A stretch of DNA of 64,000 bases from Entomortierella parvispora (taxonomy: Eukaryota > Mortierellomycota > Mortierellomycetes > Mortierellales > Mortierellaceae), in contig OY752152.1 in NCBI GenBank assembly GCA_963573315.1, forward strand, positions 1,595,001-1,659,000, in the 5' to 3' direction. This document shows, in pieces, positions 33,793-46,250 of this stretch (position 1 is its first letter; each line of letters starts with the position of its first letter). The notes under the pieces are model-generated. The model saw only the letters and a program-made list of their open reading frames with translations. It ran no database searches and was not told where the DNA came from. Both the position numbers and the translations under genes were made by a program.

Positions 33793-34772
33793 CTTCAGAT
33801 TTAACTGAGAGCGCAGAGTAAGCAAGTAGCGTGCAGAGCAAGAGAAACACACGCAGGGAGAAAGAGAGAGAGACAGAGGGAAAGAAAGAGAGAGATTGTT
33901 TGTTTGGACGATGAGCCTGTCAAAAGCAGTTTTCGACGTCTCGCTTGTCAAATAGAGATGTCGGTGGGAAGGGGAAGAGGGGAGGGGGATGGTGAGTGAG
34001 GGAGAAACGAGGGAGAGGGAGAAGGAGGATGCAAGGGTGCAAAGAGTCCTGGAAGGCGTGTGAGCGGTGCGCTGGCTGTCTGTCTGTCTGTCTGTCGGCC
34101 GACTGATGCGATGATGCCGGGGATTCGAACCAGGACAGAGGAAGGAGGGATGGAGTGGAGAGAGAGAACGACCGCTCTTGTGGGGTTACACCCTTAAGGC
34201 AAGATCCAGATCACGTGCGGGGACGAATCGACCGTATTTCCAACGCTGTCGGGCGATTGTTAGGCTCTCCCTCTCACCTTCCCATAACAAAGGTGCGCGT
34301 TGGATCCATGCACTCGCTGCACCCATCGATCCATCCATCGTCATCAGGAGCACCCATCGCATCGACCATACCTCCGCAACGACCTCGACATGCCTCCTTT
34401 GCAGACTATCACTGGGACAAATGCTTGCAGGATGTCCAGATCGACCTTGACAGACTTGGGAGCAGGATAGAAAAAATTATCTCAACCTCAACATGGAGCA
34501 TTAGACGAATTCAACATCTCCAACATGAATCACTTCATTTGTAGTATTCAACTGCACGCAGGGATGATCGCTGTCGGTCTGATTTGCCAACCTGACAGAC
34601 AACTTACTCTTCGCAGACTGATCACCACCCCGCCTATCATCACTGGATGCATCGTCAGGATCATCATCAATCCTTCCACTGGACTTGGACTGTTGTCACT
34701 TGATCGTTCTCAAAACATATAGTGGGAAATCCATGGACTAATCAGACAACCCTAAACAATCAACCCTAGAAG
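33793..34772. other. Intergenic, 980 bp
   Basis: Divergent promoter space between the TTC14-like gene and eL34. Holds a (CTGT)n tract near 34075-34095, purine-rich DNA at 33850-34040 and telobox-like motifs next to the eL34 start. A B-box-like GGTTCGAATCC on the minus strand near 34122-34132 has no tRNA around it. Confidence 0.5.
34748..34768 (+). promoter_or_regulatory. Paired telobox-like AACCCTA motifs upstream of eL34
   Basis: AACCCTAA at 34748-34755 and AACCCTA at 34762-34768 lie 5-25 bp before the start codon. AACCCTA is the Tbf1-type site known to mark ribosomal protein promoters in many fungi. Function here is inferred. Confidence 0.6.
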
Positions 34773-35691
34773 ATGGCTCAGCGTCTCACTTACCGCCGCC
34801 GTTTGTCGTACAACACCAAGTCCAACAGGACTCGCGTCGTCAAGACCCCCGGTGGTCGCTTGACTTGGCTCTATGAGAAGAAGCCCGGTACCGCCCCCAA
34901 GTGCGGTGACTGCGGTGTCGCTCTTCCCGGTGTAAGTCTTCCCTTCCGTTCAAGGATAGATTCTCAGTGTTTTGCAGGACGGCTCCGACTCTAGGAAAAA
35001 AAGAAGGCCCATGGGTGTTGTGTGCTAAAGAGCAAGCAGGAATCGACCGTACGATTGGAGGCAGAGACTGGGATTCAATGGAACGCTTTAACCAGTCATG
35101 AGGATTCCTTTGGACGGCCGAGTTGAGACGAACATAATCATGAAATCAAGGAGACCATTCATCGCCTTGTTCGGCTGGAACATCAATTTCGGAAACCCAA
35201 GGTCAATCAACATCAGATCGCAACGAGCAAAGAGCATCAGCGAAAGGCTAGCTATAAGTTATAACGCCCATATCCAGAAACCTTTGGAGATGTGCCTCTA
35301 TCATGGAGGAGCAACATTCATCTCTTTGCCTTCAACCCTCCCAACATATTCGATCCGAACAGCAATCGACCATACTCTCAGCATCTCCACTCTTTTCCAC
35401 TATTTCAACGTCAACAAACTGGTTGTGTGAAAGAGAGCGCTATTTGCTGACTTGTTTCTCTCTGTTTGTCTTCTTGATTCCTGCGTTTAGGTCCCTGCTC
35501 TCCGCCCCACCGAGTACGCTCGCATCTCCCGCCGCCAGAAGACCGTCAACCGTGCCTACGGTGGTTCCCGCTGCGCTAACTGCGTCCGTGACAGAATCGT
35601 CCGCGCTTTCTTGATCGAGGAGCAGAAGATTGTCAAGAAGGTCATCAAGGCCCAGGCCAAGTCTGCCAAGCCCGTCAAGGCCTCCAAGTAA
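34773..35691 (+). CDS. RPL34: 60S ribosomal protein eL34
   Basis: Exons 34773-34931 and 35491-35691 give 119 residues, normal for eL34. The N-terminus [18 protein letters not shown], the zinc-ribbon cysteines CGDC (exon 1) and CANC (exon 2), and [19 protein letters not shown] are diagnostic. It is a structural component of the large ribosomal subunit. Codons are strongly C-ending, as expected for a highly expressed gene. The intron is 559 bp, long for this window; I looked for a C/D-box snoRNA in it and found no C box. Telobox-like motifs precede the start. Confidence 0.97.
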
Positions 35692-38051
35692 ATTATTGTA
35701 ATTTACTGGGATTTTCAATAAAACAGACAAGAACCATCATAACAAACAAACAACAGCAACTGCCGAGTAATGACGTTGTGGATATACTTATTTGCAGAGG
35801 AAGAAAGATGGACAGGATCGTTTTGCAAGGTCATTCAACGATTGATGCACGAGTACGAACGGGGACGCGTTGTAAATGTTTGCACAAAACCTTCACCCAG
35901 CAAAGTGGGGGACGTGGCCGAGATCTTCCTAATAGGCTATTATGATGAAGCGGATACATGTGCACTCGCGTCTATTCTCTTTTATTCCATAGCCTTCAAC
36001 AATATTTCCTAGTGAGACGCAAAGGGCTTGTTGCTGTATGGCTGTAAGAGAGGGGGCTTGTAGGGGCGAATCCACTGGTAAAGTGGAGGGCGTCTTGACT
36101 ATGGCGGCAAAGCCTCCCCTGAAGGAAGGAATACAAAGGGGATTGAGACTAGGGTTTCACAAAGGTCAAAACACGAAAGACCGGCCTAGATCAACGATTG
36201 CTCCACTGCCACTGCCTTATCTTCAAGAAAAAAAAACAACCTGTTCCTGTCCCCTCCGCGCTTGCACTGAAGGCACTGAAGGTAGGCTATAATACATATT
36301 ACATACTGTATCTACTTTGCATGACTCGCGTCCTCGAAGCGCCTTGCCTGCAGCAGCTCGCGCAATGGTGCAATGGTTCCAAAAAAAAGGAAAAAAACGT
36401 GAGCTTAAAAGAAGCATGGGAAGAATGGACAGGGGAAAACGATTACCCGTTTTCGCGGAACGCAAAGGGAGTGATCGCCCTTGATCATGCTTCTGTCGCA
36501 AGGGGGTTCGGAAGATTGGTCCGGCTGTTTGGGCAAGCCTGTTCGTCCGCGCAATCAACCGAGCGGACGCCCGAAATTGGACAGAGAAGGACAGATGGAG
36601 GAGATGGAGGAGAGAGGCAGAGGGGGGGCAAAGAGAGCGAGGATGACGATAGTGGAGAAGATCGTGCTTGATTAGCATCTATATTTTGGCTAAACTTGTC
36701 TCCGAGATCAATCGACAGGGGATATCATCGCAGCAATATCAACATTCAATAATACAACAGTACATAGTCCTCGTCAAAGGAATACGCACCTCCGGAAACA
36801 GGAAAGGAGGTATGTACAGTACCAGAAACATGGGCGGAGGAGGAAAAGTGGCAGAGTTTCGATCGAAATTGATCGACGTTTTCGTCCACATCTGCTTTGG
36901 GTCGAGACAACAGCGTCTTGCCTGCTCACGGGATGGAAGGAAGCACAAAAAGGTGATGACAAGGGACACAGAAGCAGTTCGATTTGGTGGGTAGGGTAGG
37001 GCGGACTGAGAGCAGGTGTCGAGCCCGGTGACCAGGATCATGAATCGGAACCATCCTTCCTCGTTGTCTTTTTTAAGTTGCGCCCCTGGTGCAGTAGGGC
37101 GGACAACCTGTTTCTGCATCGGTAGCCTAATGGATGGAAACAGAGACACAATCCTGGAGACTTTTGATCACAACATAAAGGCCCAGACTAGACTGTCAGA
37201 GAGAGAACGAACGACGCACAAACGAACAAATGGGCAGTGAAAAAATGCTTAATTCTGTGGCCGGATAAAGTGTTTATTCGCCCAAAAAGGTGGTTTCCTG
37301 AGAATTCTGGGAGAAAAGAGAGAGCGAGCAGTCTTTCCTTGGCTGGTAGAACCAGACCAACCAACCACCCTTGCCCTGTTGCTGCGAGGTACTGGACGGC
37401 GAGAAGCATGATGAAGACAGCCAAGCGAGCACAAAAGACCGGAGCGGGGAGAGAGAGAGAGAAGAGGGCGCCAACAGCCAGCACTTGGAAAGTGGCGGCG
37501 ACAACCACAGGATTGGCAAAACTGACGGAAGAAGAACGAGCGCCCACGCAAGCACTAGCACAGATAAGAGACTGACGACAGTGGTTGTATGCGATGCATG
37601 GCTGTGGAGGTTCATTGCTGGCAGGCAAAGCAGACAGACAGACTGAAGAGCAACAGGCGAACGCACAGAACAGACAACCAGAAAGTAACCGACCAGAACG
37701 GGCTGGCCCACCCTTTTCTCAGTTGTTCCTCCCCAGTCGGGTGCCGCTCCGGCCGACTCATCCTTCTCCCGCCACTGCTCATCTCTCTTTCTTTCTTCCC
37801 TCCTACCCCTTTGCCCTTCATTCTCACTTCCATCGATCCTTCCTTCTCACTGTCCATCCCCCTTGTCTCCCCATCCTCGGATCCACTGCTCAGCTGACCT
37901 CTCCTCCTCTCCTCTGCATCTGGACTCCTGCAGCTGATCATCGCCATTGTTTCTCATTCTCGAACTCTCTTTTTTTTACAAACACAACGCACTCATTTCA
38001 CCGCACCGCTCCACCTTTGCTCTTCTCCTCTCCCTTCCTTCCTCATTCCCC
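35692..38051. other. Intergenic, about 2.4 kb, no supportable gene
   Basis: The largest gene-free stretch. Open frames on both strands (for example 36198-36671 plus, 36223-36678 minus, 37274-37711 minus) overlap each other and lack domains, family motifs or plausible splice structure. The right part (37740-38050) is C/T-rich, typical of the leader and promoter of the transcription-factor gene. An RNA gene cannot be excluded. Confidence 0.5.
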
Positions 38052-41000
38052 ATGGCCGACAACAAGCGGCTTAGGGTGTCAAAGGTACATTGGCCTCATT
38101 ATCACCCTTCGGTAGAGATTACCCCGGGTCTCGGAGTTCAATGGGAACCAGGAACACAATTGGAACAGGACGCACTCACACAAAAAAAAAAAAAAAAAAA
38201 AAAAGTTCAACAAAAGCACAGCAGCAGCGGCAGCAGTAGGGGAACGACCATACCCTCTTTTTTGCTCCCTGGTAGACGGGAAGGCATGGCCCAACTCAAC
38301 ATAAGCTCACTCCGTACATCGAGATTGGGACACAAGCCTGAAAAAAAAATGCAAACACCGACAGCAACGGGTAGTCGACCACCCTCCACCAAGGCGCTCC
38401 CGACAAATGGCTGGACTCGTGCCAAGCAGACAGACGGACAACCAACCCCTCTTTATTGTGCCTATATCTCTAAATCTGAGCACAGAGGCGGTGGGCGATG
38501 AGGAGGAGGGGATTGAGCACTAGCAGCTGTGAGGAATAAACAGCGAGAGCACCAGCGACAAATAAGAACGGAAGCAGCGGCCCAAAAAAAAGCATACCCG
38601 GCATAAGCTCGAGACAACAGGAGCGCCACGACCTGGGACACTCAGTTGTCTTTCGTCTGCATGCAACACACATGTCATCGGATCGCCTGGGATGGCTCCA
38701 TCCCGAGACAAGGGCATCCGCTGATGGGAGAATGTTGCCAGCATGATCTCGGACAAAGAAGACAAAGAACGCTTTGCTCCCCTAGCCCAACCCAACGAGT
38801 CAGTCCTGCGCGCTAACAACAGACCCTCCTGCTCCCCTTTTTTTTTTTTTTTTTTTTTTTGCCACTGTTTCTGATTTGTTCTAGGCCTGTGACTCCTGCC
38901 GCCGTAAAAAAGTCAAGTGTGGTAGGTGATCATGGTGGTGAGGTGGTGAAGGGATGATGAGTCAAAGTCCCCTTGCGTTATATCAGCAATGTCCTACCGA
39001 GCACTGCTAGGGGTGCCAATGTTGCCACAAGCAACAGACACGATCAGCAAGTTATCGATCCGCGGTTGCGAGCGGAACCCATTTCCCGACTGGTTCCGTT
39101 TCTGGCCGTGGGACACGACTCCGCTTGATCTGTCGCTCATCTGGGTTCGTTTGTATCTCTGCGTACCTATAAACGCTGGTCACTCACAGCTTTTTTTCTT
39201 GTTTCTTTTCCTGAGTAGATGCGCTTCATCCTTTGTGCACCAACTGCCAGACCTTCAACTATGAATGTAAGTAACACTGAGGGTTTCTGTAGATCGCTCC
39301 TGCAAATTCGACGCTCTGTAGGTTTTCATTGTCTGACCCAACAGAATCCTTTTCATCGTAGGCACATACAACGATCCCACCAAGAAGAGAGGACCCCCAA
39401 AAGGTACAGTACATGCCAAGAATGGCTCGACACAATATCACTAAGCGCCACTCTAAAGGTTTCAGGAAACTGATACATCCCTCCTGCCTCTACATTTGAA
39501 TCACAGGCTACATCGAGGCAATTGAGGCCCGTCTGCACCGGATGGAGGGACTCCTTGGAGGGCTGGTCAAGGACAAGGATCCAAGAGCAGAAATCGTCCG
39601 CGCAGAGCTGGATGCGATGGCCAGGGAAGCAGAGATGACAGGACTAAAACTTCGTCGATCCAAGGCGTACGAAGAGATAAACCATGTATGTCCAGCTCTG
39701 GCTTCTTATTTCTCGTGGTCGAAACAATTGAATACTGACACCAGATTTATCCCATTCAATAGGTCATGACTGCCTCGTCAGCATCATCCTCGTCGGTATC
39801 AGGATCTACTTCTGCCTCCGCAGTGACATCCTCCAGCGCTCATGTTTCGTCCTCATCTGCTAAAATGCCCCATCCATCCCAGGTCGGGAAACCTCTGGAG
39901 CGCCAGCATCAGCAACTGCAGCAGCATTACCAGAATCAGAACCAGGGCCATATGGCACATCAGCACCAATCTCACCACCACCAGCATGAGTACCAGCATC
40001 ATTCACACCATGGACCGCCTCTCCCTATTCATAGCAGCACATCTGGTCGCTCAGCAGCGACCCAGCACGCTGCCCCATCTTACCACCGGTCTCCTCTAAA
40101 CGAACCGACACCTACCCAGTCTCAAGGGACTAGGAACACATCTGGAGGATCTTTCGGTTATCAAAGCCAGCCACAGGATCATAACAGTTATCAGCAGCAA
40201 CAGCAGCATCAGTACCCGCACAGATACCCTGCTCATGGCCAGTCTCATCAAGGCCAGGCATACCCCTCTCAGTACTCAAGTGCCCCGTACAGTCAAGGCT
40301 CTATGGCTCGACAGGATCACCAGCCTCTTTATTCTCATCAGGATGCTCACCGTGCTCACAGCTCTTCCGGCTATGGTTCTGCCGTATCCCCGCCCATGCA
40401 CCATATTAAGCAGGAAGAGTCTAGGTCCATTTCAGGGCTAGTGGCGGATAGTTCTACGAGCATGGGATTCAAGCAGGAACAGCACTATCAAGTCTCCAAT
40501 GGTCATCGCCAGTCGACTTCAGGAGCCACCTCGTATCCTGCACCAAACAATCCTCTGACTGGATACATGCCTCTGCCACAAGAAAACGTGGCCCTGATCA
40601 TGCCCTCCCCAGATGTCATTGATCACCTGTTGAGAGTTCACTTTCGATTCGTGCATCCTGTCCTGCCAATGCTTCATTACAAGACTCTCTCGGACCAAAT
40701 CCACCGGCAGGAAACCCCACAATCGCACCTCATTTTTGCGATTCTTGGATTGTCTTCTCGATTCAGTGATGACGCCGCCTTCAGGACTCCTCAACCAGGC
40801 GCGGACAGGCCACCTTGTACTATCTTCTATGAGCGTGCAAAGTACTTTATCAAGGACGAATACGACAATTCACAACTGGGGACCGTTCAGGCTCTTCTTT
40901 TGATGGCGATTCAGCAGATGGGCTTTTGCGAGAATCAAAGAGCTTGGCTTTACGTTGGAATGGCCATTCGAATGGCGCAGGATCTAGGCCTGAACAAGGA

Positions 41001-43163
41001 TTTATCAGAGCAGGAACAATCCAGGAACAGGCTCTTGGCGGAGATGAGACGGAGGACATGGTGGTCTTGCTATGTAGTTGAGCGCCTCGTCTGTGCTGGC
41101 CTTGGAAGGTAAGATCACAGGAATCCAGACCGGTATTGAGTAACACTCTCATTGTTGATCCTGTGAAAGCCCCAATCTGACTGCTGTTTTTATTGCCATA
41201 TTGCCATAGACCACTCACCATTACGCACAAGGAATGCGAGACTTCACTGCCCCAATATGATGACGATGACGGAAACCTTCCAGAGATGATGGCTGTAGAA
41301 GGACGGCCGACCATTGTATCCAACTTTGTACTTCTCATCACGCTCTCCAAGATCCAAGGCCATATTCTCGAGTTTATCAAGGCGAGGGCGGTTCAGGCCC
41401 ACAACAATAGCAACGAGGGATCTTCTTTCTCACCAAACCCCAATCTAGGATCAGACCAGGAACGGGAACCTCGAATTGATACCAGTCAAAACGCCTTTTT
41501 TTCTCTGGATAAGGCTCTCACTACCTGGCGCCAGAACCTCCCCGAGTCCTTGCAGAACCCCACTGCAGATTCTCCTCACTTTGCGCTCTTTATCCATCTG
41601 ACCTACAACACACTGATCATTCTTCTCCATCGGCCCGAGGTCCCCATTTCTGCCACCTCAGCTTCACTTTGTACACAGGCCGCAGCTACGATTACCGATA
41701 TCGTGGAGATCCTTATGGATGCCAAAGCTCTGACATCAATGTTTATCAGCTGTCTCTACGCCATCTTTTCTGCTGGGTTGATTCATTTCATGAATATCCC
41801 CAGTGTCAAGCGCTCCAGTAACTCTGCAATCTCCAGCCCCACCATGGCCCATACCCGAATCGGCTCTTCCAGCCATGCCCACTCTGCCAAGACGAACTTG
41901 AAGCGCTGCATTGACGCCCTCAAGTTTTTGGCATCCCATTGGGTCAGTGCCGCTAGGCGTGCCAAGGTCCTGGAGGATCTATTGGATTTGAAGCATGTGA
42001 GCCTGAAGGACTTGGAAGTCGATTCGTTCAAGACTGTTCCCCTGGAACCCTCTTGGGCTGTTGAAACTGCTGGTTACAGCAGCGTCCTGATTGTCCCAAG
42101 AGAAGGGCACGATAAGTTGCGTCAACAATGTCGTTCCAAGATGATGGCGATCCACTCTCTTCTTGCAGACGACGATGACTATGACAGAATGCAAAAACAT
42201 CGCGGCTTTAGCATGGACCAAGACGAGGAGAACGAACAGCAGATGGCAAGTAGTATCGATGAAGACCAAGATCAATCCATGGACGTCTCTATGGATCAAT
42301 ACCAGTCGTCCACAAGAACCGACAAGGGTGCCTTCACTTCCGGAATTAGAGACGGGGGTATGCGATCTCCGCCAACTACATCCAGCTCAACGGTGTCTTC
42401 GCCTCCTATGAGCCGCTCCGACCAGAGGACATTGCCAGTCCAGTTTGATGCCGACCCCATGATGCTCATCTCGACAGCAAACTTGGGTTTCTCTGACAAC
42501 CCAGTTGTTGCAGCGGACTCGGATCACCAGCCCATGACCATGACCACCATGGGCTATCGACCTCAATTAGTAGGAGACTATGGTGGCGAGTCACATATGA
42601 ACGACTCTGTGAGCGCCAACCCAACCACATCAGGCGCCAACAGCGGCCCACAGGTGACCATGCTGGATCCTTTCTCGATGCCGAGCAGTATTTCTTTCCC
42701 AGATCGCGGCCACGACCGCCGTACGAGCTGCAGTTCTGGACTCAATATGACATTTGGCAAGCCTACAACGGTCTGGTCTGTGGACGCTCAGACGCAGAGA
42801 TCTTCTGCCAGGGCTGATCCTTCATCACCTCACTCGGATCCTTCGTCGTCTCAGTCGTCGCCCATGACCAAGCCCTGTACGCTGGCGGGTCAGATCATGG
42901 ATCTCCATGACCCAAAGCGACCCTTTGACAAGTCCTCTTCTACCGCTGCCGCGTCAAGAAACAGCAGCTCACCTCATTTGGGCTGGTCCTCCTCCTCTCC
43001 CTCGGGAATGTGCGCCGACGAAAGTGAGCAAGAGGATCAGGATTTGGTCTGGAGTGACATGCCCCCCACCTTGGGATTGGACGAATGGATGGCCTACATT
43101 GGAGCGATGATGATGAGATGGCTGGCCAGTGGGCAATCTTCTCCAAAGTCGACGACATCCTAA
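38052..43163 (+). CDS. Zn2Cys6 fungal transcription factor
   Basis: Seven exons: 38052-38084, 38885-38921, 39219-39266, 39362-39403, 39507-39685, 39763-41108, 41210-43163; 1,212 residues. The binuclear zinc cluster is complete, with cysteines 13, 16, 23, 30, 33 and 40 (C-x2-C-x6-C-x6-C-x2-C-x6-C) preceded by basic residues, and is split over four exons. KKRGPPKGYIEAIEARLHRME is a linker plus short coiled coil. A glutamine/histidine-rich region (about 150-330) follows. The fungal-specific regulator middle homology region starts near 395 (DVIDHLLRVHFRFVHPVLPML) and includes ERAKYFIKDEYDNSQLGTVQ and RRRTWWSCYVVERL. The C-terminal 400 residues are acidic, serine-rich and likely an activation region. 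It should bind CGG-type sites as a dimer; target genes are unknown. Intron 1 is 800 bp and unusual. Confidence 0.9.
38182..38204 (+). repeat. A23 homopolymer in intron 1 of the transcription factor
   Basis: Twenty-three consecutive A, about 97 nt after the donor site. Confidence 0.85.
38838..38860 (+). repeat. T23 homopolymer in intron 1 of the transcription factor
   Basis: Twenty-three consecutive T ending 24 nt before the acceptor. It likely serves as the polypyrimidine tract and is complementary to the A23 tract upstream. Confidence 0.85.
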
Positions 43164-44077
43164 TGCTGTTGATATTAGGGCGTCATATTGGAACCTGTTC
43201 TTTCCTCCCTCTATTCTTAGTATTGTTCACTTTTTAATCGCGATAACTGTTGCTGTTACTCTCTGCTCGTTTTCCTTGCTCCTCTTTCACATCTACTTTT
43301 ACCCTTGTTACCCCCTCATTACCGCCTTTGATCATATCCCTCTACCGCGGGATATCATCTTGTAAAATAGCCTTGAAAAATACAAAGAAAAAATATCGGA
43401 TATCAAAGAGGGATTCCTGAACCTACATCTAGCAATTGAGAATCTTTTGTGTTGGCTGTCTTTGGTGCCAAGGATCCTGTCCTCTTTCTACCATTCACCA
43501 GAGATTCAAGTCCTTCGTGCGGAGAATTTTCAAGAAAGACAGTACACCGTTCATCGGAGAAACGCGGAGACATCCCCCAGCACAATAGATTATCAACTTG
43601 CTTGAGGACACAGTGCAAATTGTTGAGCTAGGGCACAACAAGATCGTGATGGATTGAAACGGATATTGCTCCCTCTTTGCACTCTAATGCAACACCTATT
43701 TCGATATAGATGTACCAAGGGACAGAGATCATCGCATTCATACGCGAAGCGCACAAGATGGTTAGCCGCTTCCACCGACGAGGAGACTCTTGATCATTTC
43801 GATGACTCTTTTTTTCAGAGACTAGAGGACATTCTAAAAAACTTGGAAGGCACATATTGGTGGACGATTGCTGGAAGCGCGCTCTTGGGACGATTGTCCA
43901 ATATCACTGCTGCTGAGGAAAAAGTATGTTTATTCAAGTACGCAAAACCCACTAAAAGACAAAAAAAAAGCAGAGCCCCTGGTTCAGACTTTGGCAGTTG
44001 ATAGTGGGGACGGGGTATCAAGGATAGAAGAAGGGGTATACAGTATTTACAGGAAAACGGGAAAGGGGTGGTTTTTT
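43164..44077. other. Intergenic, 914 bp between convergent genes
   Basis: Between the stops of the transcription factor and the CotH gene. A plus-strand frame at 43654-44001 has a short hydrophobic stretch but no recognisable domain, so it is not called. Confidence 0.5.
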
Positions 44078-46250
44078 TCAAAGAATGATGACAATCATGG
44101 CTAGGACAGCGCTAAGGGCAGCCCAATTGCTGTCGAGGACCTCGGCCGAGTTGGCCTTCATTGTGACATCTTCCTCGTACGGAATGAAAGCTGGGGGGTT
44201 TCCATAGCTGGTCGTGAGGTCGACAGGAGCTTCCACAGGAGGGGCGGCAGCGGGCTGTGGAGCGACGACTTCTTTTTTGGCAACCACTCCATAGGGTGAT
44301 CCTAGAACGGTCATGGCATGATAGCCCAACTTTGTTGGGTTACCGGGCAGGGCCTTGAAGCCAAGTTCTTTTTGGACTTGCAAAGAGCGCTTCTGGACCC
44401 AGTCCATGAGACCCCAATCGTGCTGGACACCCTTGCCGAGACCTTTGGTAAGATCTTGGATATTAAAGTTCAGGTTCCTGCCATTATTCAAACGTTTCAG
44501 GGATCGGTCCCAGGCTACGTCGGCCGCGATCATGTTCTTGTACGCTTCCAAGCGAGGGGCGAGGGCCGAGGGCTTGAAAACGTAGTTGACAGTTTCCTTC
44601 AGAACGGCCTCAAACATCTTGTTGATCGCTGGGGTCTCGACGATCAGCCTTTGTACCAGAGGAGATTCAAACCCATGTTTGTTGACTTTTGGAATGGCCT
44701 TGTAGGACTCGATCTTGCCGTCGAACCACCTGCCAAAGGTATCGTCGAAATCTGTTGGCAACCAGATCCACTTGTTTGTCACAGGGTCGTTGTAGATTTG
44801 GTAATTGGAACCGCGCTGCCAGTAAGAGTCCCAGTCACCAGCCAAGAACTCCATGACCATGCTCCTGAGGAATGAGTTTAGATCCATTCGTTTTTCCCAG
44901 TAAGCGACGGGGTTCTTGGTCTTCTTTGGATTGTATTCCTTGAGGTCAGCCATGAATCCGATCAGGTCCTGCATGAGGTTGTTTTTGGGGTTCTGGCCTT
45001 GGAGGATATTCTTGTAGGTTCTACCAACGTTATAATTCTTGGTTGTAGGCCCCAACCACTGCAGATTACCTGAAGAATCACTAGAAGAGTTCATCTTCCA
45101 GAGAGAGCCCTTCTTGCCCTGCTTCGCCTCTGGTCGAAGGACGGTATCGACCCAGTGTTGCTTCATCTCTTCCACCGCCACATAGAGACCCACGGGTTTG
45201 CCGTTGAAGAAGAGTCGTACGTAGGTTGCCTGTTGGGCGGGTACGCCCAGAGAGTTGAGAACATCTACGTAAATCTTTTCTCGCATCATGGTTGCATCGG
45301 ATTCCTCATTCCGGAGCTTTAGCGTCTCCAGGTTCAAAAGTCGCTTGTTTTCAGGGAACTTGAATTGATACGGCACTTTTGCATACTTGCGTGTGGACGC
45401 ACCCGACAGGTTCATCTCGACATTGTTGATCCTGACATTGTCGTTCGCTCTAACGACGAGTTATATCCCGTCGTAATAAGAAATAAAAAGGTCAGTCAGC
45501 GTCCATGAAGGGTTATTTCTAAAATTTCACACAGTGAAGGCCATTTTCTCTTCTATTCTCCGTACCCGACGTAATGAATGTTGACCTTGATATTTGAAGG
45601 ATGGTAGTCTTCGCTTTCTCCACCCTTGTGAAGAGTCGCAAACTTTCCGGGATCGCCTTCTATAAAGATATTGCCGATGTAGCCCTCTCTGAAGAAAGGC
45701 GAGTTTTGTTGAAGCTTGTTCTCATAGACTTGTGGTAGAGGGGGGAGAGTGTGCAGGGTATGGGGACGATCAAAAAAGTCGTTTGGGGTAAGAGTTGCTC
45801 CTTCGGGGAGTTTTCGGACTCCTTTTTCCTTCTTTTGAATCTTTCCGGCCTTGTCAATCTGAACAAAGGTGTAATCAAGAGGAGCTTCAACGCCGACTGC
45901 GTGGGCGGTCCAGAGAGGATATTTTTCCTTGGTGGTAGTGAGCTTTGTCAGTTTTCCATTGACCAAGACACCAAACTCATCGTTTTCCTTCTCGCGCAAG
46001 CCAACAAGGTTGAAAGTGACTATTCAGCACATGAAGAATTCAACGAACGGAGGGAGGGAGAGAGAAGTGTGTGTGTGAGTTGATGAATTGCAAACTGTCA
46101 AGTGGAGTGGATGGGTGAGTGTTGATGAGCACGCGACTATTATTCTTATCAGATTGTGGAAAAGGAGATAGGGAGAGAAGGGGGATGGATGTTACTATCA
46201 GCCATGGCCATTGCAGCGCACGCCGCCAACCCGATTAAGAGGCGAACCAT
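44078..46250 (-). CDS. CotH kinase-family protein, secreted and GPI-anchored
   Basis: Exons 46250-46196, 46019-45566 and 45449-44078 give 626 residues. Exon 1 encodes almost only a signal peptide (MVRLLIGLAACAAMAMAD). Exon 2 begins ITFNLVGLREKENDEFGV, the usual N-terminal beta domain. The kinase-like core includes ANDNVRINNVEMNLSGASTRKY, LKLRNEESDATMMREKI, LFFNGKPVGLYVAVEE and LPTDFDDTFGRW, whose DFD is the metal-binding motif. The C-terminus has a proline/alanine-rich spacer and ends NSAEVLDSNWAALSAVLAMIVIIL, a typical GPI-attachment signal. CotH enzymes are atypical secretory-pathway kinases in bacterial spore coats. In Mucorales, surface CotH proteins act as host adhesins, but nothing here shows such a role. 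The gene is divergent from ERO1. Confidence 0.92.

Noticed and set aside
34105-34260. B-box-like GGTTCGAATCC on the minus strand suggesting a tRNA
   Set aside because: The T stem has two mismatches and no matching acceptor strand or D arm occurs within tRNA distance.
34932-35490. C/D-box snoRNA in the eL34 intron
   Set aside because: No TGATGA C box paired with a CTGA D box was found.
36198-37711. Several overlapping open frames of 110-176 codons on both strands
   Set aside because: They overlap one another, lack recognisable motifs, and show no consistent splice structure.
43654-44001. 115-codon plus-strand frame between the transcription factor and CotH genes
   Set aside because: No recognised domain and no convincing upstream exon; kept only as a note in the intergenic entry.
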